A stretch of DNA of 36,631 nt, taken from contig JAITII010000095.1 of assembly GCA_031279515.1 (NCBI GenBank), forward strand, positions 1-36,631. The letters run 5' to 3'. The notes under the pieces are model-generated. The model saw only the letters and a list, made by a program, of their open reading frames with translations. It had not been told where the DNA came from and did no database searches. The stretch's first letter is position 1, and each line of letters begins with the position of its first letter. Both the position numbers and the translations under genes were made by a program. This document shows, in pieces, positions 7,786 through 17,212 of the stretch. Source of the DNA: Deltaproteobacteria bacterium. Its GTDB lineage: Bacteria; Desulfobacterota; Desulfarculia; Adiutricales; Adiutricaceae.

Positions 7786-7799
7786 ACTATTATATAGTA
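7786..7799. repeat. ACTATTATATAGTA motif, copy A
   Basis: ACTATTATATAGTA lies 40 bp upstream of the Smr gene and is preceded by AATATCACAA. Read on the - strand it includes TATAAT, so here it could double as the -10 box of the Smr gene promoter. An identical 14-mer occurs at 9130-9143, and shorter relatives occur at 10326 and 32701. Confidence 0.6.
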
Positions 7800-8056
7800 C
7801 AATATTTGGAAGTGAAGAGCAAAATATTCAATTATGCCCTTGATTGAAGTTTATCTGAGTAATTCTCCAGTTTCAGCCCAGAAACTGATTTTTTACCCAC
7901 AATGGTGCTAATTTTTTTTAGGTGTTTTTAAGTTCCCCCAAGGTATTTATAGGTCAATAAGGGAACAATGCCACATATTGGGTAGCTATTTTACAAATAG
8001 GACCTGGAAGCAAGGTATATGGGGGGCAAAAGACCTTGGTAAGGACTTTTAGGGGC

Positions 8057-8368
8057 CCAGAGGAGGCCGCAAGTCAATACTTCTGGAAGAGAAGAGACAG
8101 GTGGCTCATTTTCTAAGCTTGGGCGGACGGCAGGATAGAGACGGGCTTTCCCAACCCAAGGAGCTTTTCGCCAAGGCTATCGCGAAAAAGCCCTCCATTT
8201 GGCTATGCAAATGCCTATGGGCACTGTTTCCCAGTACCTTTTGGCTTTCTGGCATACCCTGATGACATCTTTAGCTTCCCTAGAGAGAAATACTTAAAAC
8301 AAAAGGCTCAAAAATGGCCTTTGGTATCCATAGACGAGATACCAGACATATCGCCGCCGCTTAAGTAA
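8057..8368 (+). pseudogene. Decayed coding fragment, unknown protein
   Basis: Two frames that look coding join end to end. From the stop at about 8055 to about 8200 one frame reads ...ILLEEKRQVAHFLSLGG..., then ...DGLSQPKELFAKAIAKKPS. From about 8195 to the stop at 8366-8368 a second frame reads ...GYANAYGHCFPVPFGFLAY, PDDIFSFPREKYLKQKAQKW and PLVSIDEIPDISPPLK. Neither has a start codon with a ribosome site. A single-base shift near 8195 in a once longer gene would explain both. The family is not recognised. Confidence 0.35.
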
Positions 8369-8379
8369 ACGATTTAGCT

Positions 8380-8580
8380 ATGAAAATTAGTTTAAATTTT
8401 TTTGAGCATATTGTTTACAATAAAACTAGAAACTTGACGATATTAATTAATGAAAAGCTTGGCTATCATTCTATTATGAATTATTTTCTAATGGAGTTTA
8501 TTGAAAATGAGGAAGAAAAAATTATGACTACGGATGAATTAGTGGCATATTTTAACAAATACGGTGAGATGGCCTTATAA
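8380..8580 (+). CDS. Hypothetical 66-aa protein (doubtful)
   Basis: An ATG-started AT-rich frame of 66 codons (MKISLNFFEHIVYNKT..., ending in ...ELVAYFNKYGEMAL) follows the decayed fragment by 11 bp. No ribosome-binding site is visible and no motif is recognised. The +1 frame continues past its stop to 8657 as ...APDSLAAGFALEYKTLR, so a frameshifted remnant is as likely as a small gene. Confidence 0.25.
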   Translation: MKISLNFFEHIVYNKTRNLTILINEKLGYHSIMNYFLMEFIENEEEKIMTTDELVAYFNKYGEMAL

Positions 8581-9050
8581 GTCAAAAGAGTTAACTTTAG
8601 GGGCGGCCCCTGATTCTTTAGCGGCTGGTTTTGCCCTCGAATATAAAACCCTGAGATAGATTGGGCCCTACGCCATAAATATTTTTTAGATCCTTTCCCA
8701 ATATCCTAGTCGCTTCTTTTTTAACTAGTTTACCCGCCGCCCATTACTAGCCACAATATATTAGGGCTTACCCACTATTTTACCAGGGGGCCAGCTCCCT
8801 AAACTTAGCGAGGCTCTTCAAGAAGTTATATTCCTGACAGCTCTACATGTCACCTTCGGCCGTCTGCCGAAGGGCATGGGGCGCTCGGAAGGGGATAGGG
8901 AGAGCCTAGCTATCTCATCATGTTAAGCTGTCTAGCTAAAACCAAAGAGCTTTAGGGTACCTTGTCTTGCAAAGCCAATGGGGGAAATTCTCATTAGATT
9001 CCAAAATTCATAATTTTTTTGACAAGTATCAAAAAAACTCATATAATAAT

Positions 9051-9157
9051 AAATCAGCGCGTAAAAAGCTCAAAGAATTCCAGTCGAAACAAGGTAGGGC
9101 TATATTTAGTAGTAATATTATGCAATATCACTATTATATAGTATGAGGGTTGAAATC
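9051..9157. repeat. Dispersed AT-rich repeat, copy 1 (contains motif copy B)
   Basis: The segment begins AAATCAGCGCGT, includes TAGTAATAT and AATATCACTATTATATAGTA, and ends near TTGAAATC. The same landmarks in the same order occur at 10269-10350, which suggests two diverged copies of one intergenic element. The motif ACTATTATATAGTA is at 9130-9143. Confidence 0.45.
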
Positions 9158-9470
9158 TCTAGCTATACAGGTACTTTTTACGTTGCTATCAATAATTAAA
9201 TTGCAAAATACCTGGGAAAACTTATAGTTAGTCAGCTCCTTTTTGAACTCTAAACGATCAGTAACGCTTTGATTCTCTTTTCGCAAGACGCTCTGGTTAA
9301 AGTAGCTTTTAACTTGTAAAGCTTTCCAGCCCGAGCCCTGCCGGCCGATAAACTTTTAATTATTTTCAAAAAAAACAAACAATATTTTTTAACAAGAATC
9401 TTTGTTTGTATTTTATTTAAATCCCATCTCCCTAACTAATTCACCGGTTTACTATTTTTTTGGAGTACTT

Positions 9471-9875
9471 ATGAGCGCTATTCAACGAGCTTGGAGTAAA
9501 AAATTTTCCGCAGAAGGACGCGCCAACAGAGCGGAGTTCTGGCTGTTTTGCCTGGTCATAGGCCTATTGTATTTGGTCTTAAGTTTCGTAGTAGGTATGA
9601 TTTTCGGATTAGCCCAAGTCGAACAGGAATACTTGATCATCCCTATAATAGTAATTTGGATTTTCGTCCTTATCTTGCAAATTTTCCTCCTGATAAGGCG
9701 AGTCCACGACTTTGACTGTAGCGGCGCATTGGCTCTCTTGATACTTGTGCCAATCGCACCAATAGTATTAGGGCTTATACCCGGCACACCTGGCCCTAAT
9801 AGATTCGGTCTGCCTCCCGGCGGCGGCTATGGTCCTCCCCCTGGCGGTGGTTACGGCCCCCCCCCTAACAGCTAG
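9471..9875 (+). CDS. DUF805 family membrane protein with Gly/Pro-rich tail
   Basis: The preferred start is ATG 9471, preceded by TGGAG, giving 134 aa; a longer frame from 9402 would add a segment atypical of the family. The DUF805 pattern is clear: W-x-KKFSAEGRANRAEFWLF at the N-terminus, hydrophobic helices (about residues 25-46, 53-75 and 87-103), the loop RRVHDFDCSG, and PGTPGPNRFG near the end. After this the protein carries two GGGYGPPP repeats before the stop, a short low-complexity tail. The function of DUF805 proteins is unknown; they are small inner-membrane proteins. The gene stands alone between AT-rich spacers and has its own terminator. Confidence 0.85.
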   Translation: MSAIQRAWSKKFSAEGRANRAEFWLFCLVIGLLYLVLSFVVGMIFGLAQVEQEYLIIPIIVIWIFVLILQIFLLIRRVHDFDCSGALALLILVPIAPIVLGLIPGTPGPNRFGLPPGGGYGPPPGGGYGPPPNS

Positions 9876-9890
9876 ACCAAATTGGACATT

Positions 9891-9927
9891 AAATTAGAAA
9901 GAGGGCTAATAGCCCTCTTTCTAATTT
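9891..9927. terminator. Strong hairpin after the DUF805 gene
   Basis: A perfect 17-bp inverted repeat (9891-9907 and 9911-9927, arm core TTAGAAAGAGGGCT) has a 3-nt loop and lies 15 bp after the stop. The 3' arm ends in CTAATTT rather than a long T-run, and A/T runs lie at both ends, so it may work in both directions. Confidence 0.75.
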
Positions 9928-11458
9928 CTGGTGCCTATGTCTTTTTCGAGACTACGATACAGCTAGATATTTTCGAGTTTGGTTTTAGTCTTCTAAAATG
10001 AGGATTATTGAGCGGACTTTTTGCCCCTTTCTTTACGGGAATGCAATTTTTAGAGAGAAGTGCGATTTAAGGGTTCCGCACGTCGACTTATTAATTTGGC
10101 ATTTTAAGAACCAAAAGTATTTAGGAGCATAGATCAAGTGTGCGCTTAAGCTAACTCTAAGCTGAATTACAGATGCTGCTCTAAGGTATTGCATCCTAAT
10201 TTTATCACCTACACACAACACCTTATAGTTAAAATTCTAATTTTGCTGGAATGGTAAAAAGTCTCCAAGAAATCAGCGCGTGATATATTTCTGTGATATC
10301 TAGTAATATCTTACTATTTATGCGCATTATATAGTATATTTATTGATTTCAGCAGGCAATTACGGACTTTTTTATGTCGTAAACAATTTTTCCCTATTCC
10401 GCGGCATATTTTTTTAAGCAAATTATTCGCCGGTAAGATTACTTGGCACGCTTTTTTTTAGTAAACATGTGCCAATTTAGTTTGCTTTTTGGCCTGCAAA
10501 TCCACCACGGCAATGTAAATTTGATAAGATCCGATAAATTGGTAAATTTTCTATCCTAAGACCACTTTTATTATTTTAAATTTTAACCATTGTCTTTATG
10601 CGGGGGCATTTTCTTTATAGTTTCAGCAATATATAATGTTTGTCTGGTAAATAGATTTTCAAAGTTGTTAAAATATTTCCTAGGCATTTGGCAAGGGCTC
10701 TAATACTCATTTTCCCCAGATTACTGTCAATCTAAGTGAGTAAAATTGCAAAATTAATTTATGTAAAGACATTTATCATATATACATATTAATGACATTT
10801 TGTGATTTAATAAAGATAGCAAAATTTGAGATAAAAACAGATAAATTTTTTGTTACTCATACTTTTTTGCCTTCTAACTCTAATGCCTCTAAAATCAAGA
10901 TTAATTTAAATCTAAGAAAATCTTTTATCCATTACAATATTAATCGGATTTTTAGATTATTCTGGCTTGGGGAAATGATCTTTAAGATGCGTCTCTTGTT
11001 ATTTGTGCCTCTAAAAGATATGATAGTCTAGAAAATTTTAAAATATTATTGAATGCTATCTCTGGTTTTCCCATAAGAACTTGTCTTAACCCTTACTCCG
11101 CGGCTTATGGGCGCCCACTAAATCCCTGGAAAAGTTAGACTAATCATCCATAATCTGGAGAAGAAGATTATGTAAAAAACTTTCTTTAGCGGACGCCCCC
11201 TTTTAATAAAAAAATGATATATTCTGAGATATAAAATGCTTTTCTTTACAGAAGTTAAGCCGCTTAGAGTAAATTACTTCCACAGAAAATTGCACTCTTA
11301 GCGAGCTTGCCTTTACGGATAGAGAGGCGTAAGGCTCATATTAAGGGTAAATTCTAAAGGCGGGTATGCTTTACGCCGCATGTAAGTTTCCCCGTAAACT
11401 AATACCTCCGAGACAATAAGGACTGAATCTAGGGTCAAGCCCAATAACTAACGCCTCT
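9928..11458. other. AT-rich intergenic region without convincing genes
   Basis: About 1.5 kb between the DUF805 gene and tilS. The open frames in it are short, AT-driven and lack ribosome sites. Structure seen: a diverged repeat at 10269-10350, a 7-bp dyad TTGGCAC/GTGCCAA at 10443-10449/10469-10475, and GGCGTAA/TTACGCC at 11326-11332/11371-11377 about 80 bp upstream of tilS. No clear promoter or ribosome site for tilS could be chosen. Confidence 0.6.
10269..10350. repeat. Dispersed AT-rich repeat, copy 2, with 7-bp terminal inverted repeats
   Basis: The 82-bp segment starts GAAATCA (10269-10275) and ends TGATTTC (10344-10350), a perfect 7-bp terminal inverted repeat. Inside are GCGCGTGATAT, TAGTAATATC and ATTATATAGTA (10326-10336), in the order found in the copy at 9051. 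A miniature mobile element or a bound regulatory site are both possible. Confidence 0.45.
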
Positions 11459-12523
11459 ATGGATAATAAGCTTTTAGATACAATAGGTGCCCAATTTACG
11501 GAGGCCATGGATGCCATAGACCCCAATTGGAAGTCCCGGAGCTTTCTTGTGGCCTTTTCCGGCGGGGCTGACTCTTTGGCTTTGCTGGATCTTTTAAGGT
11601 CACACCTGGACCCTGGGCAGATCCTGGCCGCTTGTCTGGACCACGGCATCAGAGAAGATTCTAAGGAGCAAACGGAAAGGGCCCTAAAATTAGCTTTTGA
11701 GCTGGATGTGGAGGCTATTAGCTCTAGGATAGACGTACCCCACTTGGCTCATGTTAGGAAATTGGGCCTAGAGGAGGCCGGAAGGGTGGCCCGCTACGGG
11801 TTTTTAGAGGAGATTAGGGCCCAAAGGGGCTTAGATTATATAGTTACCGGCCATCAGGGAAGCGACGTGGCGGAAACTATTATCTATAAATTAAGTAAAG
11901 GGGCAGGGCCAGGGGCCCTGGCCGGGATTAGGCCCAAAGGGAAAGGGACTCTGGCTAGCTTCATAAGGCCGCTATTATCCTTTTCCGCCCAAGAGATTAG
12001 AAAATACCTCTCTTTGCGAGGGCTCACCTACCTTGAGGACGAGACCAATAGGGACCTTAAATACGGGCGCAACCAAGTGCGGCACAAGGTCATGAAAAAC
12101 TTGGAGGGCATAAACCCTAGGTATGTGGAGGCCTTTTTGAGGGCCTCCACCTTAGCCCAGGGGGAAGAGGACCTCTGGGAATGGCGCCTTGCGGAGCTTA
12201 TGGAACAAATGGTCCTGGCGCGCACCCATGCGGCAGGTTCTTATTTTCTCTTGGAAGAGGAAAAATTTTTACTGCTTCACCTGGCGGAAAAAAGGCGCCT
12301 GGTTGGAAAGCTTTTGCGGGATGTTACGATAAAGGGCATAATAAATAGCCCCTTTTCCAGCCTCAAAGGGGCTGAGCTTGCCTTGGGCTTCATAGATTTA
12401 AAGAAAAAAGGGGGCCTAGACCTGCCTGGGGGTCGCAGGATTGCTAGAAGAGGGGTAACATTATCTATAGGACCAGCCTCCCGCTATCTTCTTGCCAGCT
12501 GCCAAAAGGGGTCCGCCCTTTAG
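11459..12523 (+). CDS. tilS: tRNA(Ile)-lysidine synthase TilS
   Basis: The 354-aa cytosolic enzyme uses ATP to attach lysine to C34 of the CAU-anticodon isoleucine tRNA, which changes both decoding and charging. The PP-loop FSGGADS (33-39) opens an N-type ATP pyrophosphatase domain; CLDHGIRE (59-66), GHQGSDVAET (131-140) and the EDETNRD-x3-GRNQVRH block (193-209) are the other family landmarks. The C-terminal part is shorter and more divergent than in E. coli TilS (432 aa). ATG 11459 is the first possible start after an in-frame stop, but no ribosome site is visible. It ends about 110 bp before the str operon promoter. Confidence 0.92.
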   Translation: MDNKLLDTIGAQFTEAMDAIDPNWKSRSFLVAFSGGADSLALLDLLRSHLDPGQILAACLDHGIREDSKEQTERALKLAFELDVEAISSRIDVPHLAHVRKLGLEEAGRVARYGFLEEIRAQRGLDYIVTGHQGSDVAETIIYKLSKGAGPGALAGIRPKGKGTLASFIRPLLSFSAQEIRKYLSLRGLTYLEDETNRDLKYGRNQVRHKVMKNLEGINPRYVEAFLRASTLAQGEEDLWEWRLAELMEQMVLARTHAAGSYFLLEEEKFLLLHLAEKRRLVGKLLRDVTIKGIINSPFSSLKGAELALGFIDLKKKGGLDLPGGRRIARRGVTLSIGPASRYLLASCQKGSAL

Positions 12524-12633
12524 CTTTCAAGCAAAGGGGGGTGCCTTTCCACCCAGAAAGGGGAAAAAAGATAAGTAAAATCAAGGTTTAGGGAGAAAGG
12601 GAAAATTTTTTTCTTAGCTTTTACAAAAAACCC

Positions 12634-12662
12634 TTGCAAAGATACTTATTGTCTGTTATAAG
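12634..12662 (+). promoter_or_regulatory. Sigma70-type promoter of the ribosomal supercluster
   Basis: TTGCAA (12634-12639) and TATAAG (12657-12662) are separated by exactly 17 bp, a near-consensus sigma70 promoter. It lies about 200 bp upstream of rpsL, after tilS and before the structured leader, and is the best promoter candidate in the window. Confidence 0.8.
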
Positions 12663-12676
12663 ACTATTTCCTACAT

Positions 12677-12827
12677 TACTGCCCCAAGCACCCGAGTATA
12701 CTTGGCGGGCAGTAGTCAGTAAGCGTCCGGTGGGACCGGAGGTGGCCTTCCCTGGTATACCCGGGACCCGATAGGGGTTCGGTAGGGTCTTAAATGCCTT
12801 GTGAAGGTAATTTTTGTCTTTTTTTTG
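12677..12827 (+). promoter_or_regulatory. Structured 5' leader of rpsL (candidate regulatory RNA/attenuator)
   Basis: Right after the promoter a GC-rich stretch can fold into consecutive hairpins. The first is TACTGCCC + CAAG (12677-12688) with CTTG + GGGCAGTA (12701-12714, 2-nt bulge). The second is TCCGGT/ACCGGA at 12726-12740. The third is TCCC/GGGA around GGTATACC at 12749-12766. The fourth is GACCC/GGGTC at 12765-12769/12785-12789, sharing bases with the third so the two exclude each other. CCTT-GTG-AAGG (12797-12807) follows, then a T-rich run to 12827 that resembles an intrinsic terminator. Autoregulation by a ribosomal protein or attenuation is an inference. Confidence 0.55.
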
Positions 12828-12865
12828 TTCTAAAGCTATTTTTCCCCTCTAGGGAAGGAAAGAAA

Positions 12866-13237
12866 ATGCCGACAATCAACCAGCTCATCCGCAAGGGGCG
12901 CCAGGCCCAGGGGAAAAAGAACACGGTCCCTGCCTTAAAAGAGTGTCCGCAAAAACGTGGGGTCTGTATCAAGGTCTATACCGCTACCCCCAAAAAGCCC
13001 AATTCCGCCTTGCGCAAGGTCGCCCGCGTGCGTCTTTCCAATTCCATGGAAGTCACAAGCTATATCCCCGGCGAGGGGCATAACCTTCAGGAGCACTCGG
13101 TGGTGCTTATCCGCGGAGGCCGCGTCAAAGACCTTCCCGGTGTCCGCTACCATATCATCCGCGGGGTCTTAGACTCCATTGGGGTGGCCAAGCGCCGCCA
13201 GGGCCGCAGTAAGTACGGGGCTAAGCTGCCCAAGTAA
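12866..13237 (+). CDS. rpsL: 30S ribosomal protein S12
   Basis: The true start is ATG 12866, preceded by AGGGAAGGAAAG, which gives [12 protein letters not shown] and a 123-aa product of normal length; the frame is open upstream to 12794, but that part is leader. S12 sits at the decoding centre. The conserved [19 protein letters not shown] and [17 protein letters not shown] blocks, which include the streptomycin-resistance positions, carry the usual Lys residues, predicting a streptomycin-sensitive form. It is the first gene of the operon. Confidence 0.97.
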   Translation: MPTINQLIRKGRQAQGKKNTVPALKECPQKRGVCIKVYTATPKKPNSALRKVARVRLSNSMEVTSYIPGEGHNLQEHSVVLIRGGRVKDLPGVRYHIIRGVLDSIGVAKRRQGRSKYGAKLPK

Positions 13238-13273
13238 AACTTAAGTAAATCTAATTTCCAGGAGTCCTCATCC

Positions 13274-13744
13274 ATGCCAAGGCGAAGAGAAGTATCTAAA
13301 AGGGTAACGCTCCCAGACCCCAAGTACGGCAGCAAGCAGGTGGCCCGCTTTATCAATAACCTTTTGCGTAAAGGCAAGAAAAGCGCTGCAGAAAAGATCA
13401 TGTACGGCGCCTTCCAGCTCATAGCCGATCGCACCAAAGACGATCCCTTAAAGGTCTTTGAAAAAGCCATGGAACAGGTAAAACCGGCTCTTGAGGTCAA
13501 GAGTAAAAGGGTAGGTGGTTCCACCTACCAGGTGCCTGTGGAGATTAGGCCCGACAGAAAGATAGCTCTTTCCATCCGCTGGCTTATCAATTATGCCAAG
13601 CACAGGGGCGAAAAGGGCATGGTCTATAAGCTGGCAGCTGAGATCATGGACGCCGCCCAGGGCCGCGGGGCCTCGGTGAAAAAACGCGAGGAGACCCACA
13701 GGATGGCAGAGGCCAACAAGGCCTTTGCCCATTTCCGCTGGTAA
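13274..13744 (+). CDS. rpsG: 30S ribosomal protein S7
   Basis: The 156-aa protein begins [10 protein letters not shown] and has family blocks [36 protein letters not shown] and [15 protein letters not shown], matching S7 of standard length. S7 nucleates assembly of the 30S head and lies at the E site. GGAG precedes the ATG in the 36-bp gap after rpsL. In enterobacteria S7 represses its own operon at the rpsL-rpsG junction; the short spacer here shows no obvious structure of that kind. Confidence 0.97.
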   Translation: MPRRREVSKRVTLPDPKYGSKQVARFINNLLRKGKKSAAEKIMYGAFQLIADRTKDDPLKVFEKAMEQVKPALEVKSKRVGGSTYQVPVEIRPDRKIALSIRWLINYAKHRGEKGMVYKLAAEIMDAAQGRGASVKKREETHRMAEANKAFAHFRW

Positions 13745-13819
13745 TAATCGTTTTTTTATCTTTAATCTTGTAGTTTTCCCTATTATTCATATACCTTACC
13801 ATTCACTAGGCACTCTAAA

Positions 13820-15940
13820 TTGGCTAAGAACCCTTCCATAGACAAGACCCGCAATATAGGCATCATTGCCCACATCGATGCGGGTAAGACCACCACCACC
13901 GAAAGGATACTCTATTACACCGGGGTCTCCCAGAAGATAGGGGAGGTCCAAGACGGCAAGGCCGGCAAGGACTGGATGGATCAAGAGCAGGAAAGGGGTA
14001 TAACTATAACTTCAGCAGCCACCACCTGTTTCTGGAGGGAGCACCGGATAAATATCATCGATACCCCGGGGCACGTGGACTTCACTATAGAAGTGGAGCG
14101 CAGCCTGCGGGTCTTAGACGGGGTGGTGGCGGTATTCTGCGCCGTAGGTAGGGTCCAGCCCCAATCCGAGACTGTCTGGAGGCAGGCGGAGCGCTACGGG
14201 GTCCCCAGGGTGGCCTTTATCAATAAGATGGACCGCCAGGGGGCAGACTATCTTAAATGCGTAGCCGAGATTAGGGAAAGGCTTTTGGCCCGCCCAGTAT
14301 TGCTTCAGATCCCCATTGGCCAGGAAGACAAGTTCGAGGGATTGGTGGATCTTCTGGAGATGAAAGCCCTCTTTTACTCCAAAGACCCCCGCCAGCCCCA
14401 TGTCTCAGAAGAGGGGCCAATTCCAGAGTCTCTTGTGGAAGAGGCCCGCCAGGCTAGAAAGGATCTAATAGAGCTCTTAGCTGACGTAGACGATTCACTG
14501 GTGGACGACTTTGTAAATGGCGTAGAGGTGGACGCCCTAAGGCTCAGAAATATCCTAAGGGCCGGTACTATTGCCAATAAATGCGTGCCAGTACTCTTGG
14601 GAAGTGCCTTTAAAAATAAAGGGGTCCAGCCTCTTTTGGATGCTGTGGTGGACTATCTTCCCAGTCCCAAAGAGGTAAAGCCCATAGTGGGCTTAAACCC
14701 CAAAGGCGTGGAAGAAATTAGGGTTCCAAGTATTGATGCCCCCCTTTCAGCACTAGTCTTTAAGCTCTGGAACGACACCTATGCCGGTCACTTGGCCTTC
14801 TTAAGGATATATTCAGGGAAGATGAAGACCGGGGACACGGTCTATAACTCTCAAAAAGGCTCCAAAGAGCGCATCGGCAGGCTTTTGAAGATGCACGCCA
14901 ATAAAAGGGAAGAGATCAAAGAGGCGGAGGCCGGCGATATCATAGCCGCTGTGGGCCTTAAAAATTCCACCACAGGAGATACCCTCTGCGATGAATCCCA
15001 ACCCGTCACCTTGGAGAATATGGTGATCCCAGAGCCTGTTATCCATACGGCGCTTTTTGTGCGCAATAAAGATGACATGGACAAGCTGGCCAATGCACTG
15101 GCCAAGCTCACAGCTGAAGACCCCTCTTTAAGGGCCCGTACGGATGGAGAGTCTGGAGAGACGATCCTCTCTGGGATGGGCGAATTACATTTGGAGATCA
15201 TAACTGAGAGACTCAAAAGAGATTTCAAGCTCCAGGTAGACAGGGGAGAACCCCAGGTGGCCTACAGGGAGACCATCACCCGTAGGGTGGAGGTGGAGGG
15301 AAGGCATATCCGCCAATCCGGAGGCCACGGCCAATACGCCGTGGTGCAACTAGTAGCCGAACCACTGCCCCCAGGCTCGGGGATAGTATATGAAACCGCC
15401 GTAGTGGGCGGTACAGTCCCCAAGGAATATCACAATTCCGTAGGGGAAGGGATCGGGGCCGCTTGCGCACGCGGCGGAGTCCGTTGCGGGTTTCCCGTAA
15501 CAGATTTAAAAGTCACTTTGGTGGACGGCTCCTACCACGAGGTGGACTCCTCCGAAATGGCCTTTTCCATAGCCGGTTCTCTAGGACTTCAGGAGGCCTT
15601 AAAAAAGGGCTCTTCAGTTATCTTAGAGCCCATCATGGAAGTGGAGATAGTGACCCCGGAGGATTACCTGGGGGAGGTCATGCGCGACATTTCCTCCAGA
15701 AGAGGACAGATTGTTTCCCAGGATAGCCAGGGAAAGATACAGGTAGTCAAAGGGGAGGTCCCCCTGGCCCAGATGTTCGGTTATTCCACGGAACTCCGTG
15801 GTAGAACCCAGGGCAGGGCGGTCTTCACTATGCAGTTCGGTAAATATCAGGTACTTCCCGAAGGCCTCGCCCAGGAGCTTATTAATGAGCGGGAGAGGCA
15901 AAAAGAGGCTAGAAGCGGGCTGAAACAGGTCCGCCATTAA
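13820..15940 (+). CDS. fusA: Translation elongation factor G
   Basis: The 706-aa GTPase drives ribosomal translocation and takes part in ribosome recycling. Its start is TTG 13820, giving [20 protein letters not shown], the standard EF-G beginning; no ATG fits. Domain I has [12 protein letters not shown] (G1), [11 protein letters not shown] (G2), DTPGHVDF (G3) and NKMDRQGAD (G4). Domains II-V follow to the C-terminal elements around [18 protein letters not shown]. One small oddity is [11 protein letters not shown] where most EF-Gs have AVGGVEPQSET. It follows rpsG by 75 bp and precedes tuf by 41 bp. Confidence 0.97.
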   Translation: MAKNPSIDKTRNIGIIAHIDAGKTTTTERILYYTGVSQKIGEVQDGKAGKDWMDQEQERGITITSAATTCFWREHRINIIDTPGHVDFTIEVERSLRVLDGVVAVFCAVGRVQPQSETVWRQAERYGVPRVAFINKMDRQGADYLKCVAEIRERLLARPVLLQIPIGQEDKFEGLVDLLEMKALFYSKDPRQPHVSEEGPIPESLVEEARQARKDLIELLADVDDSLVDDFVNGVEVDALRLRNILRAGTIANKCVPVLLGSAFKNKGVQPLLDAVVDYLPSPKEVKPIVGLNPKGVEEIRVPSIDAPLSALVFKLWNDTYAGHLAFLRIYSGKMKTGDTVYNSQKGSKERIGRLLKMHANKREEIKEAEAGDIIAAVGLKNSTTGDTLCDESQPVTLENMVIPEPVIHTALFVRNKDDMDKLANALAKLTAEDPSLRARTDGESGETILSGMGELHLEIITERLKRDFKLQVDRGEPQVAYRETITRRVEVEGRHIRQSGGHGQYAVVQLVAEPLPPGSGIVYETAVVGGTVPKEYHNSVGEGIGAACARGGVRCGFPVTDLKVTLVDGSYHEVDSSEMAFSIAGSLGLQEALKKGSSVILEPIMEVEIVTPEDYLGEVMRDISSRRGQIVSQDSQGKIQVVKGEVPLAQMFGYSTELRGRTQGRAVFTMQFGKYQVLPEGLAQELINERERQKEARSGLKQVRH

Positions 15941-15981
15941 ACCCCATAAAAACCAAGCCTTTTGCTTTGGAGGCAAATCAA

Positions 15982-17181
15982 ATGGCCAAAAAGAAATTCG
16001 ATCGCACAAAACCCCACGTAAACGTCGGCACCATCGGACACATCGACCACGGCAAGACCACCTTGACGGCAGCCATCACGCTTATCCTGTCCAAGCATGG
16101 CGGCGCCAACTATGTGTCTTTTGACGAAATCGACAAGGCACCGGAGGAAAAGGCGAGGGGCATTACTATCGCTACCGCCCACGTGGAATACGAAACGGCA
16201 AAACGCCATTACGCCCACGTGGACTGCCCGGGGCACGCTGACTATATAAAGAACATGATTACCGGCGCCGCCCAGATGGACGGGGCCATCCTGGTGGTGG
16301 GCGCCGATGACGGCCCCATGCCCCAGACCAGAGAACATATCCTCTTGGCTCGCCAGGTGGGTGTCCCCTATATCGTAGTGTTTTTAAACAAGTGCGACAT
16401 GGTGGACGACCCGGAGCTCTTGGAGCTGGTGGAATTGGAGTTAAGGGAGCTCTTGGACAAGAACGGCTTCCCAGGTGACGAAACCCCCATAGTGAGGGGC
16501 TCGGCCCTAAAGGCCTTAGAGTGCGGCTGCGGCAAGCGCGAGTGTGCCTTTTGCGGGCCTGTCTTACAGCTCATGGACGCGGTGGATGAGTACATCCCCG
16601 AGCCCGTGCGCGACATCGACAAGCCCTTCCTCTTAACAGTGGAGGATGTCTTTACCATCTCAGGGAGGGGCACAGTAGTTACCGGAAAGGTGGAAAGGGG
16701 CATCATCAAGGTGGGCGAGGAAGTGGACATCTTGGGCCTCCGGAAACCCCAGAAGACGGTGGTTACCGGGGTGGAGATGTTCAAGAAGACCTTGGATCAG
16801 GGCCAAGCTGGGGACAACTTGGGTCTGCTCCTCCGCGGTACCAAGCGCGAGGAAGTGGAGCGCGGCCAGGTGGTGGCCAAGCCCGGGTCCATAGTGCCCC
16901 ATACCAAGTTCAAGGCCGAGCTCATCATCTTGACCAAGGAGGACGGAGGCCGCCATACCCCCTTCTTCTCTGGGTACAGGCCCCAGTTCTACTTCAGGAC
17001 CACCGACGTCACAGGTGTCTTGACCTTGCCCGAGGGCTTGGAAATGGCCATGCCTGGTGACAATATCGCCTGTACCGTGTCCCTCATCACCCCCATTGCC
17101 CTGGAAAAGGAATTGCGTTTCGCAGTGCGCGAAGGCTCCAAGACCGTGGGCCAGGGCGTAGTGACGGATATCGAAGAGTAA
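15982..17181 (+). CDS. tuf: Translation elongation factor Tu, with four-cysteine insertion
   Basis: ATG 15982 with GGAGG 8 nt upstream yields 399 aa beginning [22 protein letters not shown]-Tu brings aminoacyl-tRNA to the ribosome as the GTP complex. G1 is GHIDHGKTT (19-27), G3 DCPGHADY and G4 NKCDMVDD; domains II and III are complete. Just before the end of the G domain, where many EF-Tus read ALEGD..., this one has [20 protein letters not shown], with Cys181, Cys183, Cys188 and Cys191 arranged C-x-C-x4-C-x2-C. The spacing suggests metal binding, but this is not shown. Confidence 0.97.
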   Translation: MAKKKFDRTKPHVNVGTIGHIDHGKTTLTAAITLILSKHGGANYVSFDEIDKAPEEKARGITIATAHVEYETAKRHYAHVDCPGHADYIKNMITGAAQMDGAILVVGADDGPMPQTREHILLARQVGVPYIVVFLNKCDMVDDPELLELVELELRELLDKNGFPGDETPIVRGSALKALECGCGKRECAFCGPVLQLMDAVDEYIPEPVRDIDKPFLLTVEDVFTISGRGTVVTGKVERGIIKVGEEVDILGLRKPQKTVVTGVEMFKKTLDQGQAGDNLGLLLRGTKREEVERGQVVAKPGSIVPHTKFKAELIILTKEDGGRHTPFFSGYRPQFYFRTTDVTGVLTLPEGLEMAMPGDNIACTVSLITPIALEKELRFAVREGSKTVGQGVVTDIEE

Positions 17182-17212
17182 GAGCCTATTTAAGGTATAG
17201 CTGAGAGGTCTT

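Larger units (their letters stand above)
7747..9470. other. Long AT-rich intergenic region with gene debris
   Basis: About 1.7 kb separate the Smr gene from the DUF805 gene. I see no intact gene here that I would trust. It holds coding debris (8057-8368 and perhaps 8380-8657), two copies of the ACTATTATATAGTA motif (7786-7799 and 9130-9143), a perfect 8-bp hairpin CCTTCGGC/GCCGAAGG at 8853-8873 without a T-run, and otherwise AT-rich DNA full of stop codons in all frames. This is what a decayed accessory segment would look like. Confidence 0.6.

Noticed and set aside
10033-10221. 62-aa - strand frame
   Set aside because: No ribosome site, no motif, and it lies in AT-rich DNA with many stops around it.
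10792-11031. 79-aa + strand frame
   Set aside because: AT-driven composition, no start signal and no recognisable feature.
12794-12865. Upstream extension of rpsL by 24 codons
   Set aside because: S12 has a conserved MPTINQL start at 12866 with its own ribosome site.
12523-12866. tRNA or other structural RNA gene in the rpsL leader
   Set aside because: No cloverleaf or T-arm consensus could be placed; the stems fit a leader better.
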